From Rhodovastum sp963714255 (lineage in GTDB: Bacteria; Pseudomonadota; Alphaproteobacteria; Acetobacterales; Acetobacteraceae), in contig CAVQNU010000027.1 of assembly GCA_963714255.1 (NCBI GenBank), positions 124,001 through 188,000 on the forward strand: DNA of 64,000 nucleotides, in the 5' to 3' direction. The notes under the pieces were generated by a model that ran no database searches, was not told the origin of the DNA, and saw nothing but the letters and a program-made list of their open reading frames with translations. The translations under genes were made by a program, and so were the position numbers. Positions 16,718 to 25,716 of this stretch are shown piece after piece. Numbering within the stretch: the first letter of the stretch is position 1; each line of letters starts with the position of its first letter.

Positions 16718-17596
16718 TTGCCGGTTGCCATGGCGGCAGTGGCGCAGCCCGTCGGCGGGGGTGGTTGGCTGGACAGGCCGGGGCGGCCCGATGCCGATGG
16801 AGTACGCGCCCGCCGAAGCATGCTGCAGCGCGCCGCCGGGCTTTCGGTCATGGTGCATGCGGCGGCGTTGCTCGGCCTGTCACTGGTGCATCCGGTCCAA
16901 CGGCCGGAGGTCACGGTCGCGACTTTCAACGTGGTCATGCTGCCCCCCGAGCCGGACATGCCGCCCCCAGGACCTGCGCCGGCGGCGCCGGCGCAGCAAC
17001 CAGCCGCTGCCGCCCCGCCCCTCGCGCCACCCCCTGCCGCGGCCGCGCCTCCGCCCGACGAACCGGCGGCGCCGTCTGCCCCAAAGGTGCTACCACCCCG
17101 CCCTGCGCCCACGCCGCCTGCGCCACGCCCGCCACCGCGCCCGGCGGCCCGGACGCCGCTGCAACCGGCACGCATGCCTGTTCACGCGCCCGACTTGCAC
17201 GCCCAGACCGTTGTCTCGTCGGCTCCGCAGCTCTCCTCCCCGCCACCCACCGCGTCCGCCGAACCGTCCGCGCCGCCGGTGCCGCAAGCCGCGCCCGCGC
17301 CGCCCGCCCATTCGAGCCCCGCCTGGCTCGCCGGCGTGAGCGCATGGCTACAAGCCCACCGGACCTACCCGGAGATCGCCCGGCAGCGCGGCCAGGAGGG
17401 AACCGTCGTCCTGCGGTTCACCGCCGCGCGCAACGGCCAGGTGCTGGAGGTAAACCTGGTGCGCGGCAGCGGGTCGGAGGCGCTGGACCAGGCAGCCCAG
17501 ACACTGGTGCGCGACGCCCGCCTGCCGGCCTTTCCCGAGGACATGCCGATGCCACGGCAAAGCGTGACGGTGCCGATCCGCTACCGGCTGGAGTGA
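16718..17596 (+). CDS. TonB family energy transducer
   Basis: This 292-residue protein passes proton-motive force to an outer-membrane receptor. A single transmembrane helix (about residues 40-58, MVHAAALLGLSLV) is followed by a long Pro/Ala-rich spacer (about residues 75-205) that spans the periplasm. The C-terminal TonB domain (AWLQAHRTYPEIARQRGQEG, then GTVVLRFTAARNGQVLEV) is complete. The TTG at 16718 has GAGAGGA upstream; an in-frame ATG at 16730 is the alternative. It is probably dedicated to the receptor just upstream. No ExbB/ExbD genes are adjacent. Confidence 0.88.
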   Translation: MPVAMAAVAQPVGGGGWLDRPGRPDADGVRARRSMLQRAAGLSVMVHAAALLGLSLVHPVQRPEVTVATFNVVMLPPEPDMPPPGPAPAAPAQQPAAAAPPLAPPPAAAAPPPDEPAAPSAPKVLPPRPAPTPPAPRPPPRPAARTPLQPARMPVHAPDLHAQTVVSSAPQLSSPPPTASAEPSAPPVPQAAPAPPAHSSPAWLAGVSAWLQAHRTYPEIARQRGQEGTVVLRFTAARNGQVLEVNLVRGSGSEALDQAAQTLVRDARLPAFPEDMPMPRQSVTVPIRYRLE

Positions 17597-17599
17597 CGG

Positions 17600-18076
17600 C
17601 TATTGCGGTTCCGCGGCCTCGGCGGCGAGCGCCTCGTCGATCAACTGCAGCACACGCATCCGGTCGCCGGTTCCCAACGCCTGGCGCGCCGCGGCAATGC
17701 GCTCCACCACCGGCTGCCGGCTTGGCTGACCGGCGCGCGACGGCCGCACCGACCGGCTCAGCGCCCGGCTTTCCGCCCGTTCCAGCGCCTCCTGCGCCTC
17801 GCCGGCCCGCCCGGCGGCGAGGGCGCGGCGGGCGGCATCGAGGAACACCGACACCGGCGCGTTCTCATCCACATCCGGCGTCGGCAGGCGGTAGCCATAG
17901 GGCACAGGTGCGGCGGAGGGCTCCAGATTGCTCGGCTGATCGGAGGTGGGCAACGACTGGCCGGTGCCGATCTCGTTGCCGGGCCGGACATACTGCCCGT
18001 CAGGCGGGAACTGGGCCGCGGCCGGGGCGGCGAGCGCCGCCAGCAGGGCAATACACCCGAAACGTGAGAGGCTCAT
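17600..18076 (-). CDS. hypothetical exported protein
   Basis: This 158-residue protein has a clear signal peptide (MSLSRFGCIALLAALAAPAA, ending AAAQ) and no domain I recognise. The middle is Pro-rich and probably disordered. The C-terminal half is predicted alpha-helical (FLDAARRALAAGRAGEAQEA, VERIAAARQALGTGDRMRVL), reminiscent of a short TPR-like hairpin. It converges on tonB with only 3 bases between stop codons, and it is upstream of yraN's 3' end with a repeat copy between. Function unknown. Confidence 0.7.
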   Translation of the reverse strand: MSLSRFGCIALLAALAAPAAAQFPPDGQYVRPGNEIGTGQSLPTSDQPSNLEPSAAPVPYGYRLPTPDVDENAPVSVFLDAARRALAAGRAGEAQEALERAESRALSRSVRPSRAGQPSRQPVVERIAAARQALGTGDRMRVLQLIDEALAAEAAEPQ

Positions 18077-18143
18077 GCGGCCTGGTCCTGTGCAAATTTG
18101 TGGCGTCCAGCATACGCCTGGGCGGGGCGGTGGTCACGGGTGG

Positions 18144-18190
18144 GAAGGAAGGAAGGCCAGGACTCTGCCCTGGCCTTTCTTGCTTCCCCG
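18144..18190. repeat. palindromic repeat, single hairpin (copy E)
   Basis: GAAGGAAGGAAGGCCAGG pairs with a slightly diverged partner (CCCTGGCCTTTCTTGCTTCC). It ends 2 bases before the yraN stop codon, again at a gene 3' end. Confidence 0.75.
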
Positions 18191-18191
18191 C

Positions 18192-18590
18192 TCACCCCTC
18201 CTGCCGAAACGCATCGGCAATCCGCCGCACCACGCCCCCGGCATCCACCAGCAGCACATCGAAGCGCACCCCGTTACGCCCCCAGCCCGGATTTTCTCCC
18301 AGCAAAATGGCTGCGGCAGCCAGCAGCCGGCCGCGCTGCCGCGGCGACACCGACGCCGCAGCAAGCGCCAGGGTCGGCCGGCTTTTCACTTCCAGCACAG
18401 CCAGCAGCCCATCCTTTTCGGCCACCGCGTCGATCTCCCCGGCCGCAGTGCGCAGGCGCCGGCCGAGCACGGTCCAGCCGTCACGTTCGAGCGCCGCGCA
18501 GGCGGCCGCCTCGGCGTCGATGCCGCGGCGCTGGGCGGTGCGGCCGCGCCGGGCGCGACGGGCGGTCGTTAAGGTATCGACGGGTATCAT
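18192..18590 (-). CDS. YraN family (UPF0102) nuclease-fold protein
   Basis: This 132-residue protein shows the restriction-endonuclease-like core of the YraN family: RGIDAEAAACAALERDGW, then GEIDAVAEKDGLLAVLEVK, in which the E-D and E-x-K residues form the presumed metal site. The cellular role of the family is not established. The start at 18590 (MIPVDTLTTARRARRG) is chosen because homology begins there; the frame remains open upstream through the antisense of ggt. It is divergent from ggt with about 65 bases between. Confidence 0.85.
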   Translation of the reverse strand: MIPVDTLTTARRARRGRTAQRRGIDAEAAACAALERDGWTVLGRRLRTAAGEIDAVAEKDGLLAVLEVKSRPTLALAAASVSPRQRGRLLAAAAILLGENPGWGRNGVRFDVLLVDAGGVVRRIADAFRQEG

Positions 18591-18655
18591 GCGGCCGAGA
18601 TTTCCAGCATGCGCCGGCGGCTGGCAACATGAACCGGTCAGGGAGAGTGGCTGCG

Positions 18656-20368
18656 ATGCGGTTGCGACACGGGTTTGCTCTGCTTTGCCTCGTCCTCGCG
18701 ATTGCCGGCGGCCGGGCGGACGCGGCCGAGCCGGCACGCGCGCATCGCCACCTGATCGTCGCCGCCGAACCCCAGGCGGCCGCGGCCGGGCTGGAGGTGC
18801 TGCGCGCGGGGGGATCGGCGGTGGACGCCGCCATTGCGGCGCAGCTCGTGCTGGCGCTGGTGGAACCGCAAGCCTCCGGCCTCGGCGGCGGGGCGGTGAT
18901 GCTGACCTATGATGCCGCGACGCACCAGGTGAACGCCTGGGACGGCCGCGAAACAGCACCCGCCGCGGCCGGACCCGACCTGTTCCTGACCGCGGACGGG
19001 CATGAGCTGGGCGTCCGGGAGGCCGGCATCGGCGGTCGGGCGGTGGGCGTGCCGGGGGCGTTGCGCATGCTGGAGGCGGCGCATCGCGCCGCCGGAAAGC
19101 TGTCCTGGGAGCGGCTGTTCGCCGATGCCATCAGGCTGGCCGAGCACGGATTTGCCGTGCCGCCGCGCATGGCCGCCGCCATTGCCGCCGATGCGCCCGC
19201 GCTCGCGTCGCGGCCGGCGAGCCGCGCGTTTTTCTTCCGCCGCGACGGCACGCCGCTGCCGGCCGGTGCCACGCTGGTCAACCGGCCACTCGCCGAGACT
19301 CTGCATGCGCTGGCGGCGGGCGGGGCCGACGCGTTGCATCGCGGCGCGCTGGCGGCGGCGATTGCGACCGCGGTGCGCACCGACGCCAACCCGGGGCTGC
19401 TGACCGCCGACGACCTGGCCGCCTATGCGCCGAAGCGGCGCGACCCGGTGTGCGGGCCCTACCGGGTCTGGGTGGTCTGCGGCATGGGCCCACCCTCGTC
19501 GGGCGGCACCACCGTCCTGCAAAGCCTGGGGCTGCTGGCCCATTTCGATATGCAAGCCCTGACGCATGCTGCCGGCACGCCGGGGGCGGATGCGGCGCAT
19601 CTGCTGGTGGAGGCCGAGCGATTGGCTTGGGCGGACCGGGCCATGTTTCTCGCCGACAGCGATTTCGTGCGGGTTCCGCTGCGCGGCCTGCTGGCGCCGG
19701 ATTATCTGACCGCGCGGGCACAACTGATCGATCGCGACCACGCGATGGAAAGCGTGCGGGCGGGCAACCCGGCATGGCAGATGCCGAACCTGTCCCCTGC
19801 CCCGCCGCAGCCCGAGCATGGCACCAGCCAGATCTCGGTCGTTGACGATCGGGGCAATGCGGTGGCGCTGACCACCACGGTGCAGGATGTGTTCGGCTCG
19901 CGGCTGCTGGTGGGCGGTTTTTTGCTCAACAACGAGCTGACCGATTTTTCCTTCGCCCCGTCGGCGGACGGAAGGCCGGTCGCGAACCGGGTGGAGCCGG
20001 GCAAGCGGCCGCGCAGTTCCATGGCGCCCACGCTGGTGTTCGACCGGGCCGGACAGTTGCGGTTCGTGCTCGGCTCGGTGGGTGGTGCGCGCATTATCGG
20101 CGATGTGGTGCAGGCGCTGGTCGCGCTGCTGGACTGGGGGGACAGCCCGGCGGAAGCGGCGGCGGCGGCGCATGTCGCCACGCTCGGCGAGGGGGCTGAT
20201 CTGGAGGCCGGCACCGCCGCGGCGGCGCTGGCACCGGCGCTGGAGGCGCGCGGCCAGAAGGTGAGAAGCTTCGTATCGATCAGCGGCCTGGCGATCATCG
20301 CGGTCACGCCCGACGGCCTGACCGGCGCCGCCGACCCTCGCCGCGAGGGAATCGCCGCCGGCGACTGA
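18656..20368 (+). CDS. ggt: gamma-glutamyltransferase
   Basis: This 570-residue periplasmic enzyme cleaves gamma-glutamyl bonds, for example in glutathione, and is made as a precursor that cuts itself into two subunits. A signal peptide (MRLRHGFALLCLVLAIAGG) is followed by AGGSAVDAAIAAQLVLALVE and SGLGGGAVML. The autoprocessing site HGTSQISVVD, near residue 385, places the nucleophilic Thr. GKRPRSSMAPTLVF follows in the small subunit. I chose ATG 18656 because GGGAGAG precedes it and the signal peptide starts there; an upstream ATG at 18629 is possible. Three strong hairpins follow the stop. Confidence 0.92.
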   Translation: MRLRHGFALLCLVLAIAGGRADAAEPARAHRHLIVAAEPQAAAAGLEVLRAGGSAVDAAIAAQLVLALVEPQASGLGGGAVMLTYDAATHQVNAWDGRETAPAAAGPDLFLTADGHELGVREAGIGGRAVGVPGALRMLEAAHRAAGKLSWERLFADAIRLAEHGFAVPPRMAAAIAADAPALASRPASRAFFFRRDGTPLPAGATLVNRPLAETLHALAAGGADALHRGALAAAIATAVRTDANPGLLTADDLAAYAPKRRDPVCGPYRVWVVCGMGPPSSGGTTVLQSLGLLAHFDMQALTHAAGTPGADAAHLLVEAERLAWADRAMFLADSDFVRVPLRGLLAPDYLTARAQLIDRDHAMESVRAGNPAWQMPNLSPAPPQPEHGTSQISVVDDRGNAVALTTTVQDVFGSRLLVGGFLLNNELTDFSFAPSADGRPVANRVEPGKRPRSSMAPTLVFDRAGQLRFVLGSVGGARIIGDVVQALVALLDWGDSPAEAAAAAHVATLGEGADLEAGTAAAALAPALEARGQKVRSFVSISGLAIIAVTPDGLTGAADPRREGIAAGD

Positions 20369-20387
20369 ATTTTGTCACAAAAATATC

Positions 20388-20466
20388 GGGTTCCAAGGGC
20401 CTAAGGCCCTTGGTGGGGTCCAGGGGCAAAGCCCCTGGCGGGGTTCGGGGCAGCGCCCCGACCAAG
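20388..20466. repeat. triple hairpin downstream of ggt, variant repeat (copy F)
   Basis: Three stems in a row: CCAAGGGCCTAAGGCCCTTGG, CCAGGGGCAAAGCCCCTGG, and GGTTCGGGGCAGCGCCCCGACC. The first two belong to the palindromic repeat family; the third is an extra unit seen here and in shorter form at copy K. It begins about 20 bases past the ggt stop and likely ends that transcript. Confidence 0.75.
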
Positions 20467-20527
20467 GCTTGCAAACCCAGCCGCATACGCTATTCCCGCC
20501 GCCGAAGACCCGCGAAGGGAGAATAGC

Positions 20528-21289
20528 GTGACCGTCACCAGCGAGCCGGCCCTGATCGAGATCAAGGGCCTGACCAAACGTTTCGGCAGTTTCACTGCGG
20601 TGAACAATGTGTCGTTCCAGGTTGCCCGCGGCGAGGTGCTGGGGTTTCTCGGCCCCAATGGTGCCGGCAAGTCGACCACCATGCGCATGCTGGCCGGCTT
20701 CATGACGCCGACCGCCGGAACCGCCAGCATTTGCGGCCACAACGTGCTGACCGATTCGGTTTCCGCCCGGCGCTGCCTGGGTTTTCTGCCCGAGGGCGCG
20801 CCCAATTATCCGGAAATGACGGTGACCGCGTTCCTGACCTTCACCGCCCGTGTGCGCGGCTATGCCGGCGAGGAGCTCACGCGCCGGGTGGCGCAGGCGC
20901 TGCATCTGACCACGCTGGAAGGGGTGCGGCTGCAGCCGATCGAGACGTTGTCCAAGGGCTTCAAGCGCCGCGTCGGTCTGGCGCAGGCGTTGTTGCACGA
21001 CCCGCCCGTGCTGGTGCTGGACGAGCCGACCGACGGGCTGGACCCGAACCAGAAGCACGAGGTGCGCAGCCTGATCGCGCGCATGGCGCCGACCAAGGCG
21101 ATCGTGATTTCCACCCATATTCTGGAGGAGGTCGATGCGGTGTGCACGCGCGCCATCATCATCGCCAATGGAAGCGTGGTGGCCGACGACAAGCCTGGTG
21201 CGCTGGAGAAGCTGCATCCGTCCGGCAAGCTGGACGACGTGTTCCGCCAGATCACCCAGCCCGCCGCAAACCCGAAGCGTGCCGCCTGA
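20528..21289 (+). CDS. ABC transporter ATP-binding protein (GldA-like)
   Basis: This 253-residue ATPase shows Walker A GPNGAGKST (43-51), the signature LSKGFKRRVGLAQ, Walker B VLVLDEPTDGLDP and the switch His in ISTHILEEVD. A GTG start at 20528 has GGGAGA upstream. It opens a four-gene module whose parts resemble the GldA-GldF-GldG system found in many bacteria that do not glide; the transported molecule is unknown. Confidence 0.9.
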   Translation: MTVTSEPALIEIKGLTKRFGSFTAVNNVSFQVARGEVLGFLGPNGAGKSTTMRMLAGFMTPTAGTASICGHNVLTDSVSARRCLGFLPEGAPNYPEMTVTAFLTFTARVRGYAGEELTRRVAQALHLTTLEGVRLQPIETLSKGFKRRVGLAQALLHDPPVLVLDEPTDGLDPNQKHEVRSLIARMAPTKAIVISTHILEEVDAVCTRAIIIANGSVVADDKPGALEKLHPSGKLDDVFRQITQPAANPKRAA

Positions 21290-21292
21290 GCC

Positions 21293-22024
21293 ATGCGCAA
21301 TACTCTGATCGTCGCCCGCCGCGAGCTCGGCGGCTACTTCGCCACCCCGGTCGCGGTGGTGTTCATTGTCATCTTCCTGGTGCTGCAGGGCGTGCTGACC
21401 TTCAACCTGGGCAATTTCTTCGACCGCAACCAGGCCGACCTGGCGCCGTTCTTCAATTTCCTTCCCTGGGTGTTCCTGTTGCTGGTGCCGGCCATCACCA
21501 TGCGGCTATGGGCGGAGGAACGGCGGCTGGGCACGATCGAGCTGTTGCTGACCCTGCCGGTCACCCAGGCGCAGGCGGTGGTGGGCAAGTTCCTGGCCGC
21601 CTGGGCGTTCTGCGCCATTGCGCTGGCGCTGACCTTTCCCTTCGTTCTCACCGTTAATTATCTCGGCCGGCCGGACAACGCGGTGATCGCCACCGGCTAT
21701 CTCGGCGCGCTGCTGGTGGCCGGCGCGTTTCTGTCGGTCGGCGCGGCGATGTCGGCGCTGACCAAGAACCAGGTGATCGCCTTCGTGCTGGCGGTCGCCG
21801 TGTGCTTCCTGTTCGCGGTGTCGTCCTATCCGCTGGTCACCGATTTCCTGTCGCAGACCGCGCCCGTGCTGGGCGAGGTGGCGCGGCGGGTTTCGGTGGT
21901 CGAGCGGTTCCAGGGCTTTGCCCGCGGCGTGGTGTCGCTGCGCGACGTGATCTTCTTTGCCTCGTTCATCGGGTTCTGGCTGTTTTTGAACGCGGTGATC
22001 GTCGACCACCGGAAGGCTGACTGA
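21293..22024 (+). CDS. ABC transporter permease (GldF-like)
   Basis: This 243-residue inner-membrane protein has about six transmembrane helices (starting VVFIVIFLVLQGVLTFNLG) and the short motif RLWAEERRLGTIELLLTLPV, typical of ABC-2 permeases. It starts 3 bases after the ATPase stop and ends 1 base before the GldG-like gene, so the genes form one transcription and translation unit. It should form the membrane channel for the ATPase encoded just upstream. Confidence 0.88.
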   Translation: MRNTLIVARRELGGYFATPVAVVFIVIFLVLQGVLTFNLGNFFDRNQADLAPFFNFLPWVFLLLVPAITMRLWAEERRLGTIELLLTLPVTQAQAVVGKFLAAWAFCAIALALTFPFVLTVNYLGRPDNAVIATGYLGALLVAGAFLSVGAAMSALTKNQVIAFVLAVAVCFLFAVSSYPLVTDFLSQTAPVLGEVARRVSVVERFQGFARGVVSLRDVIFFASFIGFWLFLNAVIVDHRKAD

Positions 22025-22025
22025 C

Positions 22026-23942
22026 ATGCGCCGAATCTGGAGTTCCGCGCTCGGGGTGCTCGCCGTTGCGGCCATTCTGATCGTCATCAACCTGCTGGCC
22101 GAGACGCGGCTGGCCACGCTGCAGATCGACGTGACGCAGCAGCGTTTGTACACGCTGTCGGCGGGCACGCGGAGCGTGCTGGGCGGGCTGAAAGACCCCG
22201 TGACGCTGCGGCTGTATTACTCGCGCGAGCTGGGCACCCGGGTGCCGGCCTATGGCGCCTATGCCGACCGGGTGAGCGAGCTGTTGCGCCAGTACGCGGG
22301 CATCGCCAACGGCAAGATCAAGCTGGAATTCTACGACCCCGAGCCGTTCAGCGACACCGAGGACCGGGCGGCGGCCTATGGGCTGCAGGGGGTGCCGCTC
22401 GACCAGTCGGGAGAGCAGGTCTATTTCGGCCTGGCCGGCACCAATCTGCTGGATGACGAGCGCACCATCGGCTTCTTCCAGCCCGAGCGCGAGCCGTTCC
22501 TGGAATACGACCTGACGCGCCTGGTCTACGAGTTGTCCAATCCGACGCGGCCGGTGGTGGGGGTGATGTCGTCGCTGCCGCTGGATGGCGACCAGCGCAC
22601 CATGATGATGATGCGCAACACCGCCAGCATGGGCGGTCCGGGCGCGCCATACGTGTCGATGTTGCAACTGCGCCAGTTCAACACGGTCAAAACCGTACCC
22701 ACCACCGCCCAGGTGATCGACCGGGACGTGCAGGTGCTGCTGGTGGCGCAGGCGCAGAACCTGTCGGACGCAACGCTGTATGCGATCGACCAGTTCGTCA
22801 TGCGCGGCGGGCGGCTGATGGTGATGGTGGACCCGTACAGCGAGGCCGAGGCCGCCATCCCCTCGCCAAACGGCATGCCGACGGAAAACACCGCAAGCAA
22901 CCTGGCCAAGCTGTTCGACGCCTGGGGCATTACCTTCGACCCCGCCTTCGTGGTGGGCGACCTGAAGGGCGCCTGGCGGGTGCGCGGCTCGGCCACCGAC
23001 CGGGCGCAGGCGGTGGACTACGTCGCCTGGTTCAACATCCGCGACGGCCTCAACCACGACGACCCGGCGACGGCCGACCTCAGCCAGGTGACCGTGGCGG
23101 CGGCCGGCGCGATCGGCAAGAAAGACGGCGCGGCGATCGAGTTGATCCCGCTGCTGTCGAGCTCCGCCCAGTCCGGCCTGGTGGCGGTGGACAAGGTGAA
23201 AACGCTGCCCGACCCGGGCAAGATCCTCGCCGAGTTCACGCCGGAGGGTGGGCCGCGGGTGATCGCCGCGCGGGTGCGCGGCGCGCTGAAATCGGCCTTC
23301 GACGGCCCGCCGGCGCCGCCCGAGGGGCAAAAGCGGCCGGATGATCTGCCGGCGCATATCGCCCAGACCGCTGGGCCGGCCAATCTGGTGGTGGCCGGCG
23401 ATTCCGACATCCTGGCCGACCGGTTCTGGGTGCGGGTGCAGGATTTCTTCGGCCAGCCGGAAGCCACCCCGTTCAGCGACAACGGCGCCTTCGTGACCAA
23501 CCTGATCGGCACGCTGGCCGGCGGCGACGCGCTGATCGGCCTGCGCAGCCGCGGCACCGCACAGCGTCCGTTCGATGTGGTCGACAACATGCAGAAAACC
23601 GCCGAAGCGCGGTTCCGCCAGACCGAGCAGGCGCTGCAGGCGCATCTGGACGAGGTGCAGAAGAAACTCACCGAGTTGCGCACCGGCCGCGGCGGGGCGG
23701 AGGCCAGCGCGCAGCCGGTCATCACGCCGGAGCAGCGTCAGGCAATCGACGATCTGCGGCATGACGTGGCCGAGACGCGCAGCAAGCTGCGCAACGTGCA
23801 GCTTGAGCTGCGGCGCGACATCTCCGGGCTGGAAACCCGGCTGCGGCTGGCCAACATCGTCGCGGTGCCGGTCATCCTGACGGTCCTGGCGGTGGTGCTG
23901 GGGATTGCGCGCCGCCGCCGGCGGGCGCGGGCGCGGGCGTGA
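22026..23942 (+). CDS. GldG-like ABC transporter auxiliary protein
   Basis: This 638-residue protein has one N-terminal membrane helix (ALGVLAVAAILIVINLLA, about residues 7-26), a large periplasmic domain (about 30-540), a charged coiled-coil-like segment (about 540-605) and a second membrane helix near the C-terminus, before a short Arg-rich end. Blocks such as LYTLSAGTRSVLGGLKDPVT and GGRLMVMVDPYSEAE fit the GldG family, which carries a periplasmic substrate-binding-like fold. It most likely works with the ATPase and permease just upstream. Substrate unknown. Confidence 0.85.
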   Translation: MRRIWSSALGVLAVAAILIVINLLAETRLATLQIDVTQQRLYTLSAGTRSVLGGLKDPVTLRLYYSRELGTRVPAYGAYADRVSELLRQYAGIANGKIKLEFYDPEPFSDTEDRAAAYGLQGVPLDQSGEQVYFGLAGTNLLDDERTIGFFQPEREPFLEYDLTRLVYELSNPTRPVVGVMSSLPLDGDQRTMMMMRNTASMGGPGAPYVSMLQLRQFNTVKTVPTTAQVIDRDVQVLLVAQAQNLSDATLYAIDQFVMRGGRLMVMVDPYSEAEAAIPSPNGMPTENTASNLAKLFDAWGITFDPAFVVGDLKGAWRVRGSATDRAQAVDYVAWFNIRDGLNHDDPATADLSQVTVAAAGAIGKKDGAAIELIPLLSSSAQSGLVAVDKVKTLPDPGKILAEFTPEGGPRVIAARVRGALKSAFDGPPAPPEGQKRPDDLPAHIAQTAGPANLVVAGDSDILADRFWVRVQDFFGQPEATPFSDNGAFVTNLIGTLAGGDALIGLRSRGTAQRPFDVVDNMQKTAEARFRQTEQALQAHLDEVQKKLTELRTGRGGAEASAQPVITPEQRQAIDDLRHDVAETRSKLRNVQLELRRDISGLETRLRLANIVAVPVILTVLAVVLGIARRRRRARARA

Positions 23943-23958
23943 GGGGGAGGATTTCAGC

Positions 23959-25128
23959 ATGAGAACCCGCACCGCTCTGGTTCTGGTTGCCATCGCTGCG
24001 CTCGCGGTCGGCGCCTTCTGGTATTTTGTCGTCGCCCCTTCCGGCTCGGCCGGGCCGGCAGCGGAAGCGCCCGGCACGGTGGTGTTTGACGGTCTTGCGC
24101 CGAAGCTCGGCACGGCCACGCGGGTGGAGATCACCAGCAAGGGCCAGACGCTGGTCATCGCCAAGGCCGGCGATGTGTGGGGCCTGGCCGACCATGGCAC
24201 CTACCGGGTGCAGCCGGACCGGCTGCGCGAGTTGCTGACCGGCCTGACCGAGCTGCGCATCACCGAGCTGCGCACCTCCGACCCCGCCTTGCTGGAGCGG
24301 CTGGGCCTGGGCGACCCGGCGAGCGCCGCCTCGACCGCCGTTCTGGTGCGCGTGCTGGACGGCAACGGAAAGCCACTGGCAGAGCTGGTCGTCGGGCACC
24401 GGCGGGTGCGGACCCAGGGCAACCTGCCGGAGACGATCTATGTCCGACATCCGGACGGGAACCAGGCGTGGCTCGCCGAAGGACAGCTGCCGGTGGATGC
24501 CGACCCGCAGCTCTGGCTCGACCGCGACATCGCCAATATCGACAGCAAGCGCGTCGCCTCGGTGGTGGTGCATCGCGGCGATGCGGTGCTGGCGTTCGCC
24601 CGCGACGGCGACAAATTCGTGCTGAAGGCGCCCGCCGAGCATCCGAAGCTCGACGAGTACCGGGTGGAGGACGTGTCCCGCGCGCTGGAATCCTTGACGC
24701 TGACCGACGTGAAGCCGGCCGCGCAAGAGCAAGGCGAGCGCCTTGGCACGGCCACGATCACCCTGACCGATGGCACAGTGGTGGACGCCACGGTGTTCGG
24801 CGTGGCCAAGCCGGGCACCAAGGAGCCGACGCCGCCGGAGATTTGGATCCAGTTGGCCGTGCGCGGCGAGTCGGAGGAGGCGAAGAAGCTGGCGGCACGG
24901 GTAACCGGCTGGGCCTACCAGGTCGGATCGTGGAAGGAAAAGGCGTTCGTTCCGACGCTGGATGATCTGAAGGCCGAAGAAAAGCCGGTGCCAGCGCCTG
25001 CGGAAGCCGCACCGCCTGCTGCAGCGCCAGCGACAGAACCGGTACCCGCTCCCCCTGCGCCGGCCGCGACCGGCACGACGGAAACCGCGCCTGCGGCACC
25101 GGCGACGACCGAGGAGAAGAAGCCTTAG
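23959..25128 (+). CDS. DUF4340 domain protein
   Basis: This 389-residue protein is tethered by one N-terminal helix (ALVLVAIAALAVGAFWYFVV), has a periplasmic DUF4340-type region (residues ~40-340, including LTGLTELRITELRTSDP and DRDIANIDSKRVASVVVHRG), and ends in a Pro/Ala-rich tail of about 50 residues. DUF4340 proteins regularly follow GldG-like genes and are presumed to be part of the same envelope complex. The start is set by GGGGGAGG upstream of ATG 23959; the gene follows the GldG-like stop by 16 bases. Confidence 0.85.
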   Translation: MRTRTALVLVAIAALAVGAFWYFVVAPSGSAGPAAEAPGTVVFDGLAPKLGTATRVEITSKGQTLVIAKAGDVWGLADHGTYRVQPDRLRELLTGLTELRITELRTSDPALLERLGLGDPASAASTAVLVRVLDGNGKPLAELVVGHRRVRTQGNLPETIYVRHPDGNQAWLAEGQLPVDADPQLWLDRDIANIDSKRVASVVVHRGDAVLAFARDGDKFVLKAPAEHPKLDEYRVEDVSRALESLTLTDVKPAAQEQGERLGTATITLTDGTVVDATVFGVAKPGTKEPTPPEIWIQLAVRGESEEAKKLAARVTGWAYQVGSWKEKAFVPTLDDLKAEEKPVPAPAEAAPPAAAPATEPVPAPPAPAATGTTETAPAAPATTEEKKP

Positions 25129-25146
25129 GAGTGGCCCCGCGCGCCC

Positions 25147-25587
25147 ATGACCCGCGAATACCCGCCACGTCCTATCGTCGGCATCGGCGTCTGTCTGCTG
25201 CGGCCGGACAACGGCGGCGAGGTGCTGCTGGCACGGCGCGGGCGGGCGCCCGCGCTGGGGGCGTGGGGCCTGCCGGGCGGCGCGCAGGAACTCGGCGAGA
25301 CCGCCGAGCAGGCGGCACGGCGGGAATTGCTGGAGGAAACCGGGCTGACAGCCGGTGATCTGGTGCTTGCGGCGAACGTGGATTCCATCCATCGCAACGT
25401 CGCCGGGCTGGTGCAGTACCACTACACGATCATCGACTTCGCCGCGCGGGCGCTGGGCGGCGCGCCAGCGCCGGGCGACGATGTGGCCGAGGTGAGGTGG
25501 GAGCGCCTGGACGGCCTCGCGCCGTATGCGATGTGGAGCGAGGTGCACCGGGTTATTGCGATTTCGCGGCGGCTGCTGGGGATCTAG
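25147..25587 (+). CDS. Nudix hydrolase
   Basis: This 146-residue protein hydrolyses a nucleoside diphosphate linked to another group; the substrate is unknown. The Nudix box is complete at residues 45-67 (G-x5-E-x7-REL-x-EETGL), preceded by GAWGLPG. It starts at ATG 25147, 18 bases after the DUF4340 gene, so it may be transcribed with the ABC module, but a functional link is not implied. A perfect hairpin repeat follows its TAG stop by 4 bases. Confidence 0.88.
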   Translation: MTREYPPRPIVGIGVCLLRPDNGGEVLLARRGRAPALGAWGLPGGAQELGETAEQAARRELLEETGLTAGDLVLAANVDSIHRNVAGLVQYHYTIIDFAARALGGAPAPGDDVAEVRWERLDGLAPYAMWSEVHRVIAISRRLLGI

Positions 25588-25591
25588 CGGC

Positions 25592-25642
25592 GGGTGAAGC
25601 AAGGAAGGCCAGGGCTCTGCCCTGGCCTTCCTTGCTTCACCC
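25592..25642. repeat. perfect palindromic repeat (copy G)
   Basis: Twenty-four-base arms (GGGTGAAGCAAGGAAGGCC... and inverse) pair without mismatch around a TCT loop, 51 bases in all. It follows the Nudix stop codon at once and is a strong terminator candidate. Confidence 0.85.
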
Positions 25643-25716
25643 CGCTGCCCAGACCGGTAGCGTTTTCAACCGCGGCGCGCGCATCATATCACGGTCGGCC
25701 CGTTCAGGAGCAGCGT

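Noticed and set aside
16765..18912. Open frame of about 715 codons overlapping tonB, yraN and ggt
   Set aside because: It crosses several genes on both strands and shows only Arg/Pro/Ala low-complexity sequence.
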